From JBBTCX01 sp964494205 (GTDB taxonomy: Bacteria; Planctomycetota; Phycisphaerae; UBA1845), in assembly GCA_964494205.1 (NCBI GenBank), contig CAZBRD010000013.1, positions 1-64,000 on the forward strand: a DNA stretch of 64,000 bases, written 5' to 3'. The notes beneath the pieces are model-generated. The model made no database searches. It was not told where the DNA came from and saw nothing but the letters and a program-made list of their open reading frames with translations. Positions 25,153-34,205 of this stretch are shown piece after piece. A program made the position numbers and the translations under genes. Within the stretch, counting starts at the first letter, position 1, and each line of letters opens with the position of its first letter.

Positions 25153-27368
25153 TTTGCGTCCAGTTGTTTTCCGAAGTCGGATTTGTCGGTCGTTGGTCGC
25201 TGGCACGTGTATTTCTCGCAGACGTAGGCTGTCGGTTTGGCGTTCATGAGCGACTTGCCTTTGAGCAACGGCATCCTAGTATCCTCCACCTTGTCGGGCG
25301 AGTGTACCACAACTTTGTTGGGCAGGTAACGATCGTAGATGGTGCGGATTAACTCCTTGGTATCTGGCGCGGAGTCTGGGCCGACGAGGGCGATTTCCTT
25401 CACGCGGTCGTGGTGAAAATCGACCGCGCAGAGAAGGCGTTCGAAGGAGCTGGGCGATTCGTTCACGGAGTCGTGAAAGGCGCGGAAGATGGATTCGGCT
25501 TTTTCGCGATAGTCTTTGCGATCGAAGAGAATGGCTAGTCGTTGCAAGTTCATCGCATGGATGGAATTGGCGGCCGGGATGGCGTTATCGTGCGGTTGTT
25601 TGGAGCGGGCGATGAGCTTTTCGCCGTCTGAGGCTGTGAAGAAGAAACCGCCGGCGTCCTTGTCGAAATAGTATTCGATGGATTTGTCGGCGAGGGCGAC
25701 GGCTTCGTCGAGCCACTTCTGGTTGTAATCCGCTTCGTAGAGATTGAGCAGGCCGTCGATGAGGAAGGCGTAATCGCTGAGATAGCCGGTCAGGCGCGAC
25801 TGACCTTTGCGGTAGGTGGCGAACAGGCGGCCGTCTTTTCGCATGTCTTTCAGGACAAACGACGCGGCGCGTTGGGCGGCCTGCGTGTATTTCGGTTCGT
25901 TGAGCACGCGGCCACCTTTGGCGAGGCTGGCGATCATGAGACCGTTCCAACTGGTGAGGATTTTGTCGTCTAGGCCGGGGGCGACGCGCTTGTTGCGTTC
26001 GGTGCGAAGTTTCTCGCGCCAGGTGGCGAGGCGTTTGTTGAAGTCGTTGACGTCGAGTTGATGAAGTTTGCAGAAGAGTTCAGGTGGTTTGGTGATGTGC
26101 AGAATGTTCTTGGGCCCGGCGGGTGCGTGGCCTCGCGATTCGAACCAGTTGCCCGTTTCTGAGACGTCGTAGTAGCTGCAAAAGAGTTTGCCATCTTCGT
26201 CGCCGAGGAGGCGGTGGATTTCGTCGACGGTCCAGAGATAGAACTTGCCTTCGAGTCCTTCGCTGTCGGCGTCGCGGCTGGAATAGAAGCCGCCTTCGGG
26301 TGATTGCAGGTCGGTGATGACGTAATCGAAAATGTCGGCTGCGGTCTGCGCGTAGAGGGGGTTTTTCGTGACTTGGAATGCGTCGAGGTAGATCGCGCTG
26401 ACCATGGCCTGGTCGTAGAGCATTTTTTCGAAGTGCGGGACGAGCCAATCGACGTCGGTGCTGTAGCGGCAGATGCCGCCGCCGATGTGGTCGTAGATGC
26501 CGCCGCGGGCCATGTTGTCGAGCGTGACCTGCACGGCTTCCAAGAGATCGGCGTTGCCGGTACGGCGATAGGAGCGGAGCATGAGGTCCATTCCCATGCT
26601 TGGTGGAAACTTGTTCGTGCCGCCGCCGCTGATGCCGCCGCGCGTGCGGTCGTAATAGCGAGCCATGCCTTGGGCTGTCTGGTCGACGAGTGATTGGGGA
26701 ATCACGTTCTCGGCGGCAGCGGTGCCTTTGGTCCATTCGTCGAAATAGTCTTTCACGGTCTTCGTGGAGCCGGTGATCTTCTCGCGATCAGTTTTCCAGA
26801 GTTCGTCGATGCGGTTGAGCAGGTCGACGAATTGCTCGGTTGGGAAATAGGTGCCCGCGAAGAAGGGAGTGCCGTCGGGGAGCAGCCACACGCTCATCGG
26901 CCAACCGCCGTGACCGGTGCGCGCCTGGGTGTAGGCCATGTAGATTTCGTCGATGTCGGGGCGCTCTTCGCGATCGACCTTAATGCTGATGAAGGCAGTG
27001 TTGAGCGAGTCGGCTACCACGTCGGATTCGAAGGACTCGTGTTCCATCACGTGACACCAGTGGCAGGCTGCGTAACCGATGCTGAGGAAAATCGGTTTGT
27101 CGTCGGTCTTTGCTTTTTCAAAAGCTTCGGGGCTCCACTCGTACCAGTCCACCGGATTGTGGGCGTGCTGGAGAAGGTAGGGGCTGGTGGCTTCGATGAG
27201 GCGATTGGTTTTTTTCGGTTTGGCGGTGGTGTTCATGGTTTGGGTCTCATTTGGTTTTGATTCTGCGGAGGTCGGTTTCGAGGGTGCGTCTTCAGCGTGG
27301 ACGATGGAGCGATTCGTGATCCCAACAATCAGCGGCAACAGCGTGGCGAGAATCGCGTGATTGGTCAT
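25149..27368 (-). CDS. DUF255 thioredoxin-fold protein (YyaL/SSP411 family)
   Basis: A 739-residue protein. An N-terminal signal-like segment (ILATLLPLIVGITNRSIVHA) precedes the family block RLIEATSPYLLQHAHNPVDWYEW, with the thioredoxin-like site IGYAACHWCHVMEHESF (CxxC), REERPDIDEIYM and GGWPMSVWLLPDGTPF. The C-terminal two thirds form an alpha/alpha barrel-like region (GGGICRYSTDVDWLVPHFEKMLYDQA, then SWNGLMIASLAKGG). Family knowledge: conserved in bacteria and animals (SPATA20), with an ill-defined redox or sugar-related role. The gene has coding repeats only at its 3' border, where it overlaps the next gene. Confidence 0.92.
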   Translation of the reverse strand: MTNHAILATLLPLIVGITNRSIVHAEDAPSKPTSAESKPNETQTMNTTAKPKKTNRLIEATSPYLLQHAHNPVDWYEWSPEAFEKAKTDDKPIFLSIGYAACHWCHVMEHESFESDVVADSLNTAFISIKVDREERPDIDEIYMAYTQARTGHGGWPMSVWLLPDGTPFFAGTYFPTEQFVDLLNRIDELWKTDREKITGSTKTVKDYFDEWTKGTAAAENVIPQSLVDQTAQGMARYYDRTRGGISGGGTNKFPPSMGMDLMLRSYRRTGNADLLEAVQVTLDNMARGGIYDHIGGGICRYSTDVDWLVPHFEKMLYDQAMVSAIYLDAFQVTKNPLYAQTAADIFDYVITDLQSPEGGFYSSRDADSEGLEGKFYLWTVDEIHRLLGDEDGKLFCSYYDVSETGNWFESRGHAPAGPKNILHITKPPELFCKLHQLDVNDFNKRLATWREKLRTERNKRVAPGLDDKILTSWNGLMIASLAKGGRVLNEPKYTQAAQRAASFVLKDMRKDGRLFATYRKGQSRLTGYLSDYAFLIDGLLNLYEADYNQKWLDEAVALADKSIEYYFDKDAGGFFFTASDGEKLIARSKQPHDNAIPAANSIHAMNLQRLAILFDRKDYREKAESIFRAFHDSVNESPSSFERLLCAVDFHHDRVKEIALVGPDSAPDTKELIRTIYDRYLPNKVVVHSPDKVEDTRMPLLKGKSLMNAKPTAYVCEKYTCQRPTTDKSDFGKQLDAK

Positions 27369-27620
27369 GGGGATGCCTGCATTCGGGGGATGAGACGGCA
27401 GGTTTCATTACAGTCATTTCTAACACGCGCGGGCTTATGCCCGCGGCTCGCTTACTTCCCTTGCTTGCGCAAGGGGCTCTGCTTGCGGGGAATTGTAGTG
27501 CATGAGGAAGGCGGGTCAAAAGTCGCCACGGCCAAGCTGCGGCTTGACCGTGCCACCCATTCGACAATGAACATTGGAAAAATGATTTCGCGAGGGATGG
27601 ATCGCAGAACTCGAAGGTTC
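27369..27620. other. Gap with repeat fragments between divergent genes
   Basis: No gene seen. It holds the hairpin cgcgggcttatgcccgcg (about 27428-27445) and one 'cccttgcttgcgcaaggggctctg' unit (27458-27482). It should contain the divergent promoters for the DUF255 gene and the ABC operon, but none was recognised with confidence. Confidence 0.5.
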
Positions 27621-27710
27621 GGTCGCCCCGTTGGGGCTTCATTATTAATGTTGTCGATTTTCCCACGGCTTCCGCCGTGGGCTGACCGCGTACCGCCGCT
27701 GCCGCGGCTG
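27621..27710. repeat. GCCCCG..GCCGTGGGCTGACCGCG repeat, intact copy
   Basis: ggtcgccccgttggggcttc, then a 20-base spacer, then cccacggcttccgccgtggg ctgaccgcg and gccgctgccgcggct. It contains three palindromes in series. It is the reference for the interrupted copy at 23612-23911. Confidence 0.82.
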
Positions 27711-27828
27711 GAGTGACAATTTTCTTGCGGGTGATTGTGAAACGCCTTGGAGCGAACACATTCATTCTGTTCGACGTAGGAATCTCCGATAAGATGTTGG
27801 CGAACAATGTAAGTGATTGTGACGAACT

Positions 27829-28602
27829 ATGCAGATGGTTGTTGCGAAAGACTTGGTCAAGACTTTTCCCACGCCTGAGGGGACGCAGAAGCGGGCGGTG
27901 GATGGGTTGAGCTTTTCGGTCAATCAAGGGGAGATCTACGGCCTGCTGGGGCCGAACGGTGCGGGGAAGACGACGACGCTGCGATTGCTCAGCGGGTTGA
28001 TGCGGCCCACAAGCGGGTCGGCGATGATGGCCGGGCACGAAGTGAGCAGCGAGCCCGATGCGGTGAAGCGCATACTCGGTTTCCTGACAGCCAACACGGG
28101 TCTGTATCAGCGGCTCACGGCGCGGGAGTTGCTTCGTTATTTTGGCGAGCTGCATCATATGGAGCCGGCGCGGGCTATGGCTCGGGCGGACGAGCTGATT
28201 CGCTGGCTGAACATGCACGAGTTTGCAGACCTGCGATGTGGTGCGCTCTCGACGGGGCAGAAGCAGCGCGTGAACATCGCACGAGCGCTGATTGCTGATC
28301 CCAAAGTGCTGATCATGGATGAGCCGACGCTCGGGCTCGACGTGTTGAGCAACCGAGTCATTCTTGAATTCATCAAACGCGAAAGGGCGGAGGGAAAGAC
28401 GATCATTCTGTCCACGCATTACCTCGACGAGGCTGAGACGATGTGCGATCGCATCGGGTTGCTGCACAACGGAAAGCTTGTGGCAGAGGGCGATTTACAG
28501 TCGTTGCGGGCGCAGTCCGGCGAGGAGCGGTTGAGCAACATTTTTCTTAAGGTCATCGGTATCGATCTCGACGCGGCCGTTCATGGAGCGGCTGTCGCAT
28601 GA
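27829..28602 (+). CDS. ABC transporter ATP-binding protein (NatA-like)
   Basis: A 257-residue ATPase. Walker A is GPNGAGKTTT, the ABC signature is LSTGQKQRV, Walker B is VLIMDEPTLGLD, and the switch His is in ILSTHYLDEAE. It overlaps the permease start by four bases (ATGA at 28599-28602). Family knowledge: NatA/CcmA-type exporters pair with NatB-type permeases; the substrate may be Na+ or another small molecule and is not determined here. Confidence 0.93.
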   Translation: MQMVVAKDLVKTFPTPEGTQKRAVDGLSFSVNQGEIYGLLGPNGAGKTTTLRLLSGLMRPTSGSAMMAGHEVSSEPDAVKRILGFLTANTGLYQRLTARELLRYFGELHHMEPARAMARADELIRWLNMHEFADLRCGALSTGQKQRVNIARALIADPKVLIMDEPTLGLDVLSNRVILEFIKRERAEGKTIILSTHYLDEAETMCDRIGLLHNGKLVAEGDLQSLRAQSGEERLSNIFLKVIGIDLDAAVHGAAVA

Positions 28603-30815
28603 GTTTTCTTCATCGCGTTCGCACCATCTACCGCAAAGAGCTGATCGACATTCTGCGCGATCGTCGCACGCTGATCGCGATGATTCTCGTGCCGATCGTG
28701 CTGTACCCGCTGCTGCTGCTCGGGTCAGTGCAGGCGGTGAGTCATCAGGCGGAGTCGCTGGGCGAGGAAACGCTGGTGGTGGCTGTCGTCAACGAGCGAA
28801 GCCGAAATATTCTTGAGTTCTTGATTGCCAGAGACACCGACGCGCTCAACCGCGCGAAGAAAAATCAATCAGAGGAGGAGCCGGCGGAAGAGAAGAACGC
28901 GCCGCGAAATCAGAAGCGTCGCGCGATCGATCGCACCGTGCAGGGTTCGTTTTCGGGGGAGATCGATCAGTCGGCGACGCCACTCACGAATTGCCGGATC
29001 GAAGTGCTCGATTCGGAGGAAAGGGTAGCGTACGCGGTGCGCGAGCGGGCTGTGCACGTCGGGATTATTTTCCAATCGGATTTCCGGTTTGATTCGTTTG
29101 AGCATCGCAATGAGGTGAAGCTGCTGGCGGACCTGGAAGAAGTTCGCAGCCGCTTTGCGCACATTCGGATTGTCGATTTGTTGCAGCGGACGGAGCTACG
29201 TATCAAGGAAGAGCGGAAAGCGGCGAAGCACTTGCCCACAACTTTCGATCAACCATTCAAGCTTGATATCGAAGACCTGTCGTCGCCGCCTTCGATTCTG
29301 GGTCAGGTGCTGCCTCTGATTCTGGTGCTGATGACGATCACGGGCGCGATTTATCCTGCCATTGATCTGACGGCTGGTGAGCGTGAACGAGGCACGCTGG
29401 AATCGCTGATGGTTTGCCCGGTGCCGGTGTTCGATCTGATCGTCGGCAAGTTCTTGGTGGTGACAACGGTCGCGATCATGGGGGCGACGCTGAACCTGTT
29501 GAGCGTTAGCGCGACGGTGTATTTCGGCGGGTTCAATCAGGTGATTTCGATCAGCGGTGGGGGGATTCCGTTTTTTCAGATGGCGTTGATTCTGCTTTGC
29601 CTGATTCCGTTCGCGGTGCTCATGTCGGCCATCATGATCGCGGTGTGTGCGTATGCGCGGACGTTCAAAGAGGCGCAGAATTACGTGACGCCGGTAATCA
29701 TTGCCGTGCTGCTGCCCGGCGGAATTGCGGCTATGCCCGCGACGCGACTCGACGGCGTGATGCTGGTGATGCCGGTGGGCAACATGGTTCTGCTGGCGCG
29801 GGAGCTTCTCATCGGCGCGAATGTCAGCGCGTGGCACGTGGGGATGGTGCTGCTTTCGACGACGTTGTATGCGGCTGCTGCGGTGGGCATTGCGGCGCGG
29901 GTGTTTGGGGCGGAGGCGGTGGTGTTCTCCGATGCCGGGTCGTTCAAGAACATATTCTCGCGCAGACTCATTCATCCACAATCGAGGCCAAACCCGTCGA
30001 TGGCGTTGAGCGTAGTGGCGATACTGTTTCCGGTATGGTTCTTCATGCAGACGGCGATTTCACCGGGCGAGAATGAGGACTTCACGAAGCAGTTGCGCGG
30101 AACGGCTGTGCTGATGCCGCTGATGTTCGTGGTGCTGCCGACGCTGGTGCTGCTGTATTGGAAAGTGAACATCGTCGAGACGTTCTCGCTGCGAAAGCCA
30201 TGTGCGCGATACATTCTGGCGGCTGTGTTCATTGGGCTGGCGTCGTGGATTCCGGTGCATGAACTGATTGTGTTGCAGGATTCCATTCTACCAATTCCGA
30301 AAATAATGGCTGAGAAGCTTGCCGAATCGAACAAGGCCATTAAATCGCTTAATCCGTGGATGGCGATCGGGGTGCTGGCGCTGCTGCCGGCGATTTGTGA
30401 GGAGCTGATATTTCGCGGATTGCTGTTGAATGGGTTGCGCGACGCAGCGAAGCGGCGAACGGCGATCATCGTGTCGGCTGCGGTGTTTGGCGTGTTCCAT
30501 TTCATGCTGGTGAAGTTCGTGCCGACGACGCTGTTGGGGCTGGTGCTGGGGTATTTGTGCTGGCAATCGCGGTCGATCGTGCCGGGGATGATCGTGCATT
30601 TGCTGCACAACGGGTTGTTGACCGCCAGCCTTTTCTGGCCGTGGCAGGAGACGCTGGGAGTGCCAGCGGATGACACTATGTCGCATCTGCCGTCGCATAT
30701 CATCGTGGGTGGTTTGGCGCTGGTGGGATTGGGATTGTGGCTGGCGGGGAGACCGAGGGAGCATTCGTCTGAGACAGTTGACAAATACTTAACTCGCGAA
30801 ACGGCGAATGCTTAA
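28599..30815 (+). CDS. NatB-type ABC permease fused to a CPBP intramembrane protease
   Basis: A 738-residue membrane protein. The N-terminal half is an ABC-2/NatB permease: TM1 (LIAMILVPIVLYPLLLLGSV), a long extracytoplasmic region of about 190 residues, then a TM cluster beginning GQVLPLILVLMTITGAIYPAIDL with the typical AGERERGTLESLMVCPV. The C-terminal third is a CPBP (CAAX/Abi-like) domain: EELIFRGLLLNGL (EExxxR), FGVFHFMLVKF and VHLLHNGLL supply the expected Glu, Arg and His metal or active-site residues. Fusions of this type are known in planctomycetes. It is coupled to the ATPase gene. Roles for the protease part could be processing of the exported product or immunity, both inferred. 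Confidence 0.9.
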   Translation: MSFLHRVRTIYRKELIDILRDRRTLIAMILVPIVLYPLLLLGSVQAVSHQAESLGEETLVVAVVNERSRNILEFLIARDTDALNRAKKNQSEEEPAEEKNAPRNQKRRAIDRTVQGSFSGEIDQSATPLTNCRIEVLDSEERVAYAVRERAVHVGIIFQSDFRFDSFEHRNEVKLLADLEEVRSRFAHIRIVDLLQRTELRIKEERKAAKHLPTTFDQPFKLDIEDLSSPPSILGQVLPLILVLMTITGAIYPAIDLTAGERERGTLESLMVCPVPVFDLIVGKFLVVTTVAIMGATLNLLSVSATVYFGGFNQVISISGGGIPFFQMALILLCLIPFAVLMSAIMIAVCAYARTFKEAQNYVTPVIIAVLLPGGIAAMPATRLDGVMLVMPVGNMVLLARELLIGANVSAWHVGMVLLSTTLYAAAAVGIAARVFGAEAVVFSDAGSFKNIFSRRLIHPQSRPNPSMALSVVAILFPVWFFMQTAISPGENEDFTKQLRGTAVLMPLMFVVLPTLVLLYWKVNIVETFSLRKPCARYILAAVFIGLASWIPVHELIVLQDSILPIPKIMAEKLAESNKAIKSLNPWMAIGVLALLPAICEELIFRGLLLNGLRDAAKRRTAIIVSAAVFGVFHFMLVKFVPTTLLGLVLGYLCWQSRSIVPGMIVHLLHNGLLTASLFWPWQETLGVPADDTMSHLPSHIIVGGLALVGLGLWLAGRPREHSSETVDKYLTRETANA

Positions 30816-30843
30816 TTGCCGACCGATGAACGAGCGGGTGTGA

Positions 30844-30875
30844 ACATGGCGGCGCTTCGCTTGGCCATGCCACCC
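30844..30875 (-). repeat. GGGTGGCATGGCCAAGCG repeat, copy 2 (inverted)
   Basis: It is the reverse complement of the repeat at 4852-4884 with few differences. It is followed by a cactgctcacagagcagtg hairpin (about 30906-30924). It sits between convergent genes. Confidence 0.7.
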
Positions 30876-30966
30876 AGGTGCCACTCTCATCCAACCGAAG
30901 AATGCACTGCTCACAGAGCAGTGGCACACCGTTACGCTGATTTTCGAGTGAAACAGACCACCAGAC

Positions 30967-32019
30967 TTACGCGGTTCGAGATTTGATCGTCTGCGGATCG
31001 CGGGCCATGGTTACGGCTGTGTCGTAGGTGATCTCGCCTCGCTGGTAGAGATCGAGCAGTGCGTGATCCATGGTGATCATTCCGTATTTGCGCCCGGCCT
31101 GGAGTTCGGTGTAGAGCTTGTGGATCGAATTGTCGCGGATGTGGTGCCTGACTCCCTGCATTCCGACGAGCACTTCGCAGCAGAGGGCGCGGCGGCCGCC
31201 CTGAGCGCGCGGGAGCAGCTGTTGGGCCAGCACTGCCTGCAACGTGTTGGCTAGCATGTAGCGCACTTCTGTTTGCTGGCCTTCGGGGAATGCGGAGACG
31301 ATTCGCTGAACGGATTGCACCGTGTCCGGCGTGTGCAACGTTGCGATGACGAAGTGTCCGGTTTCGGCTGCCATGAGCGCGGTGTACATCGTTTCCTTGT
31401 CGCGCATTTCTCCCACGGCGATTACGTCCGGGTCTTGTCGCAGGGCGTGCAGAAGCGCCTGGTAGAACGTCCGCACATCGGTCAGCACTTCCTGCTGGAT
31501 TACGATGCTGCGCTTGGAGGGGTGCGTGTATTCAATCGGGTCCTCGATGGTGACGATCTTTTTGCGCGATTCGGTGTTGATGCGGTCGATCATGTAGTTG
31601 AACGTGGTGGTCTTTCCGACTCCGGTGGGGCCCGTGATGATGACGAGGCCATTGGGTTTGCGAACGAGGTCGTCGACGATCGCGGGCAGTGTCAGCTCGG
31701 TGCGGCTATGGATGACCTGCTCGCTCAAGCGAATGGACATCTCGGGATGGCTGTTGCGAAAGTAGATGGTCACGCGTGCGCGGTCGGACTCGCCAAACTG
31801 CGTTGAGTAACAAAGTTGCCAGTCTTTTTCCAGGGCTTTTTTCTGGTCTTCGTTCAAATGTTCATGGGCGAGCGATCGGGCGAGCTCAGCCGTAACGACG
31901 TCGCCCTTGGCGACGACGATTTCGCCGTCGACGCGGAACACCGGCGGAAGCCCGACGATGATGTGAACGTCGCTCGCGTTATGTTTGCGGCCCGATTTCA
32001 GCAGCGTCAAAATGTTCAT
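30967..32019 (-). CDS. pilT: PilT-type type IV pilus retraction ATPase
   Basis: About 350 residues, the usual PilT length. It has NILTLLKSGRKHNASDVHI, Walker A GPTGVGKTTT, the Asp-box/Walker B region LRQDPDVIAVGEMRD, and the His-box ETGHFVIATLHTPDTVQSV. The ATG at 32019 shares its A with the stop of the TPR gene (TGATG), so the pair is coupled. Cytoplasmic hexameric ATPase driving pilus disassembly. No pilin or pilB gene is in the window. A TTG at 32022 is an alternative start. Confidence 0.93.
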   Translation of the reverse strand: MNILTLLKSGRKHNASDVHIIVGLPPVFRVDGEIVVAKGDVVTAELARSLAHEHLNEDQKKALEKDWQLCYSTQFGESDRARVTIYFRNSHPEMSIRLSEQVIHSRTELTLPAIVDDLVRKPNGLVIITGPTGVGKTTTFNYMIDRINTESRKKIVTIEDPIEYTHPSKRSIVIQQEVLTDVRTFYQALLHALRQDPDVIAVGEMRDKETMYTALMAAETGHFVIATLHTPDTVQSVQRIVSAFPEGQQTEVRYMLANTLQAVLAQQLLPRAQGGRRALCCEVLVGMQGVRHHIRDNSIHKLYTELQAGRKYGMITMDHALLDLYQRGEITYDTAVTMARDPQTIKSRTA

Positions 32020-32801
32020 CAACTACTCCAGCGTCGCCAAAGTCCGCGCAGCCAATTGGCCGGCGTCGCGCGGTCTACTGCCTCCAGGGCTGTGCTCGCC
32101 TCCCGATAATCCGCACGAAGTTCGAGGCAACGTTCGTAGCTTGTTCGTGCGGCGGTGAGCAAGCCGAGTTGCCTTTGGCAGTTGCCCATTTCGAACCAGA
32201 TGTAGCCATGGGCTGGTTCCATTTCGATTGCCTGTTTGAGGTAAACGAGCGCGTTGGTCCACCTGCGATGGTATTCGTAGACGCGCGCGATGATCACGCG
32301 ATCGAACCAATCGGTGATCGGTTCAGTGAGGGCCTTGCGGAAGCAATCCTCATAATGCTTCTGACTGTTTGCAAGGAGGACTTCCCCGCGAACGATCCAG
32401 CGCCAGGCAGATGTGCCGGGCACTTGGAGAGAGCCGTCGCTGCTGGCCATGGCTGTGCGCTGATCGCCGAGTCGCGCACACGCCTGGGCTTTGGCAGCCA
32501 GCAGTTCGCCGTTGTTGCGAAAGAGTTCGAGCGCCTTGTCGCTCCACACGCGCGATTCGTGGTGTTCGCCAAGCTCCACCAGCACCTGCACTTGACCCAC
32601 CCACGCGGGCACCACGGCGCGATTCACCTCCAGACAGCGGGTGTACTGGCGGAGGGCGGGTTCGAATCGGCCCCAGCGGTGTTCGTCGCGGGCCGCTTGC
32701 AGGAGCATGTTCTCATCCCGAGAGCGCGTGCCTTCGGAATGCGCAGTTTTTCCTTCGCGCGGGTTTTCGCTGAATTCAAGATGTCTGAATCGTTCGGACA
32801 T
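32019..32801 (-). CDS. TPR-repeat protein coupled to pilT
   Basis: A 260-residue protein with about five tetratricopeptide-like units (WGRFEPALRQYTRCLEVNRAV, SRVWSDKALELFRNNGELLAA, WTNALVYLKQAIEMEPAHGYI, AARTSYERCLELRADYREA). No signal peptide, so probably a cytoplasmic scaffold. The stop overlaps the PilT start (TGATG), which suggests a role with PilT or its substrate complex. It begins 9 bases after the stop of the S26-like gene. Confidence 0.85.
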   Translation of the reverse strand: MSERFRHLEFSENPREGKTAHSEGTRSRDENMLLQAARDEHRWGRFEPALRQYTRCLEVNRAVVPAWVGQVQVLVELGEHHESRVWSDKALELFRNNGELLAAKAQACARLGDQRTAMASSDGSLQVPGTSAWRWIVRGEVLLANSQKHYEDCFRKALTEPITDWFDRVIIARVYEYHRRWTNALVYLKQAIEMEPAHGYIWFEMGNCQRQLGLLTAARTSYERCLELRADYREASTALEAVDRATPANWLRGLWRRWSS

Positions 32802-32809
32802 GGATACTC

Positions 32810-33832
32810 TTATTTTACCCTTCCGAAACGCGAGAGCGGATGAATTCGAAAAACAACTTGGCCGAGGATGTTCTCCTTGCGAATGCGACTCATTGGTTGA
32901 ATGAATGCACCGACGTCGACAATGCCGTGTATGGTCAGTGGTAGTCGCGATGGAAAGATGGCATATTCATTGGGTCCCAGCTGCATGCTGAATCTTCCCA
33001 TGTTGCCGATGCCGCCGAGGGGCAGGATGTCGGTTTGTTCTTCGCCGTTGATCAACAGTCGCTCACTATCGATCGTCACTGTTTCGTTGGGGAGGGCCAC
33101 AATTCGATCAATCGCATAGCCGTCCACGTAGGCGTAAGGACCAAACCCGTTTCCATAGTATCCGTGCTGGACGCGAACGAGCACGATGTCTCCTCTTTGC
33201 AGTGGTTTCTTTGATAGCCAATCGCCTTTGTATAGCAGTCCGTCGCCGTCGCGGATTTCATCTGAAGGGAGCACGCCCTGCACGTGAAGCGGAGAATAGA
33301 ATTGGCTTGCGAACACGCCGACCGCACCGTAGGCGACAAATCGTACGCCGAGGAACACCACGATGCCCATGAATGCGCGGACACCGACCTGCTCGATCAG
33401 CGGGCCGGGCTGCATAAAGCTGACGATGGCGGCGGTGTGAATGAAGGCCAGGACTGCGATCCAGAATGCGAAGGAGCCGGTTGCGATCGACGCTAATGTG
33501 ATGAACAGTACGACCGTCCATACCGAAAGGAAAACCCAGCCACGAAGACTCTTCTGGCGAACGGCGAGACTGAGACCGGGTATGATGTTTCCCTTCAGCG
33601 CCTGCCAGAAGTCATCGGGGGGAGTCCATCGCCAGCCGGCTCGGATAGTGTTGGCGGTGTCGATGACAAATTGATCTGCTCTAATCCACCAGCGGCGCAG
33701 ACTCGCTGGCCAGAACGCTCCGGACGCGCGCGGCGGCTCTATGGCGATGCTGTCGAAGTTCATCAGACTCTGGCAGCGCACGCAGTTCGAGATGGCCGGA
33801 ATATTCTCAAACCCGCAACTGACGCATTGCAT
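32810..33832 (-). CDS. Zinc-ribbon membrane protein with S26 signal peptidase-like domain, active-site residues missing
   Basis: About 340 residues. The N-terminal zinc ribbon is CVSCGFENIPAISNCVRC. Several TM segments follow (GWVFLSVWTVVLFITLASIA, FAFWIAVLAFIHTAAIV, AFMGIVVFLGVRFVAYG). A C-terminal signal peptidase I-like domain has LQRGDIVLV, IDRIVALPNETVTIDSERLLINGEE and YAIFPSRLP. In active S26 enzymes the sequence before the first block has SM and the second block has KR; here the regions read SPLHVQGVLPSD and IDR, so Ser and Lys seem absent. It is probably a structural relative. The start is uncertain (TTG at 33865 or ATG at 33832). Confidence 0.75.
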   Translation of the reverse strand: MQCVSCGFENIPAISNCVRCQSLMNFDSIAIEPPRASGAFWPASLRRWWIRADQFVIDTANTIRAGWRWTPPDDFWQALKGNIIPGLSLAVRQKSLRGWVFLSVWTVVLFITLASIATGSFAFWIAVLAFIHTAAIVSFMQPGPLIEQVGVRAFMGIVVFLGVRFVAYGAVGVFASQFYSPLHVQGVLPSDEIRDGDGLLYKGDWLSKKPLQRGDIVLVRVQHGYYGNGFGPYAYVDGYAIDRIVALPNETVTIDSERLLINGEEQTDILPLGGIGNMGRFSMQLGPNEYAIFPSRLPLTIHGIVDVGAFIQPMSRIRKENILGQVVFRIHPLSRFGRVK

Positions 33833-33897
33833 GACTGGGTCGCCTGCGAAGAGATCAAGACTCAATTACAAAGCGAAGCAATTACAGCTCTAAAGAC

Positions 33898-33963
33898 CCT
33901 CACCCCGACCCCGTCGTGCTCCCTCATCAGTCGCTCTCCGTCTAAAAGGGAGAGGGAGAAATA
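33898..33963. repeat. CTCACCCCGACCCC / AAAGGGAGAGGGAG repeat
   Basis: It begins ctcaccccgaccccgtcgtg and ends ctctccgtctaaaagggaga gggagaaatag. The end forms a partial hairpin (ctctcc..aaagggagag). This looks like a dispersed intergenic repeat; no second copy was seen in the window. Confidence 0.4.
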
Positions 33964-33977
33964 GTTGCTTGCTCTGC

Positions 33978-34190
33978 TCAACCAGATGACGCATTACGGA
34001 CCTTTGTGTCGATGCGTACGTGGCCTTCGAGGGCGTGGAAGTCGGATGTCATTCTTCGTTCATCTTCGCGTCCGACGATTTCCGCGATGAGGTCGGCCAG
34101 TTCGATGCAGCGTTTGCCTTTCACGCCCTTGATCTCGACCTGCACTTTGCCGGTTTTCGAAATGGTGACTTTGAATTCGGGTCGTTCCAT
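33978..34190 (-). CDS. DUF2997 family protein
   Basis: About 70 residues from the ATG at 34190. It begins MERPEFKVTISKTGKVQVEI, continues KGVKGKRCIELADLIAEIVG, and has a charged tail. This is the DUF2997 pattern ('k.ieV.I...G.V.veV.G..G..C.eL...ie..lG'). Family knowledge: DUF2997 genes sit beside DUF1257 (Ycf35) and Ycf46-like genes in cyanobacteria. Here both partners are immediately upstream. Function unknown. A longer frame extends upstream through a repeat element and is not likely translated. Confidence 0.8.
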   Translation of the reverse strand: MERPEFKVTISKTGKVQVEIKGVKGKRCIELADLIAEIVGREDERRMTSDFHALEGHVRIDTKVRNASSG

Positions 34191-34205
34191 GTCTCTGAAT
34201 CCTTG

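Noticed and set aside
27292..28467. 391-residue minus-strand frame over the ABC operon start
   Set aside because: It overlaps a complete ABC ATPase and an intergenic repeat, and has no recognisable motif.
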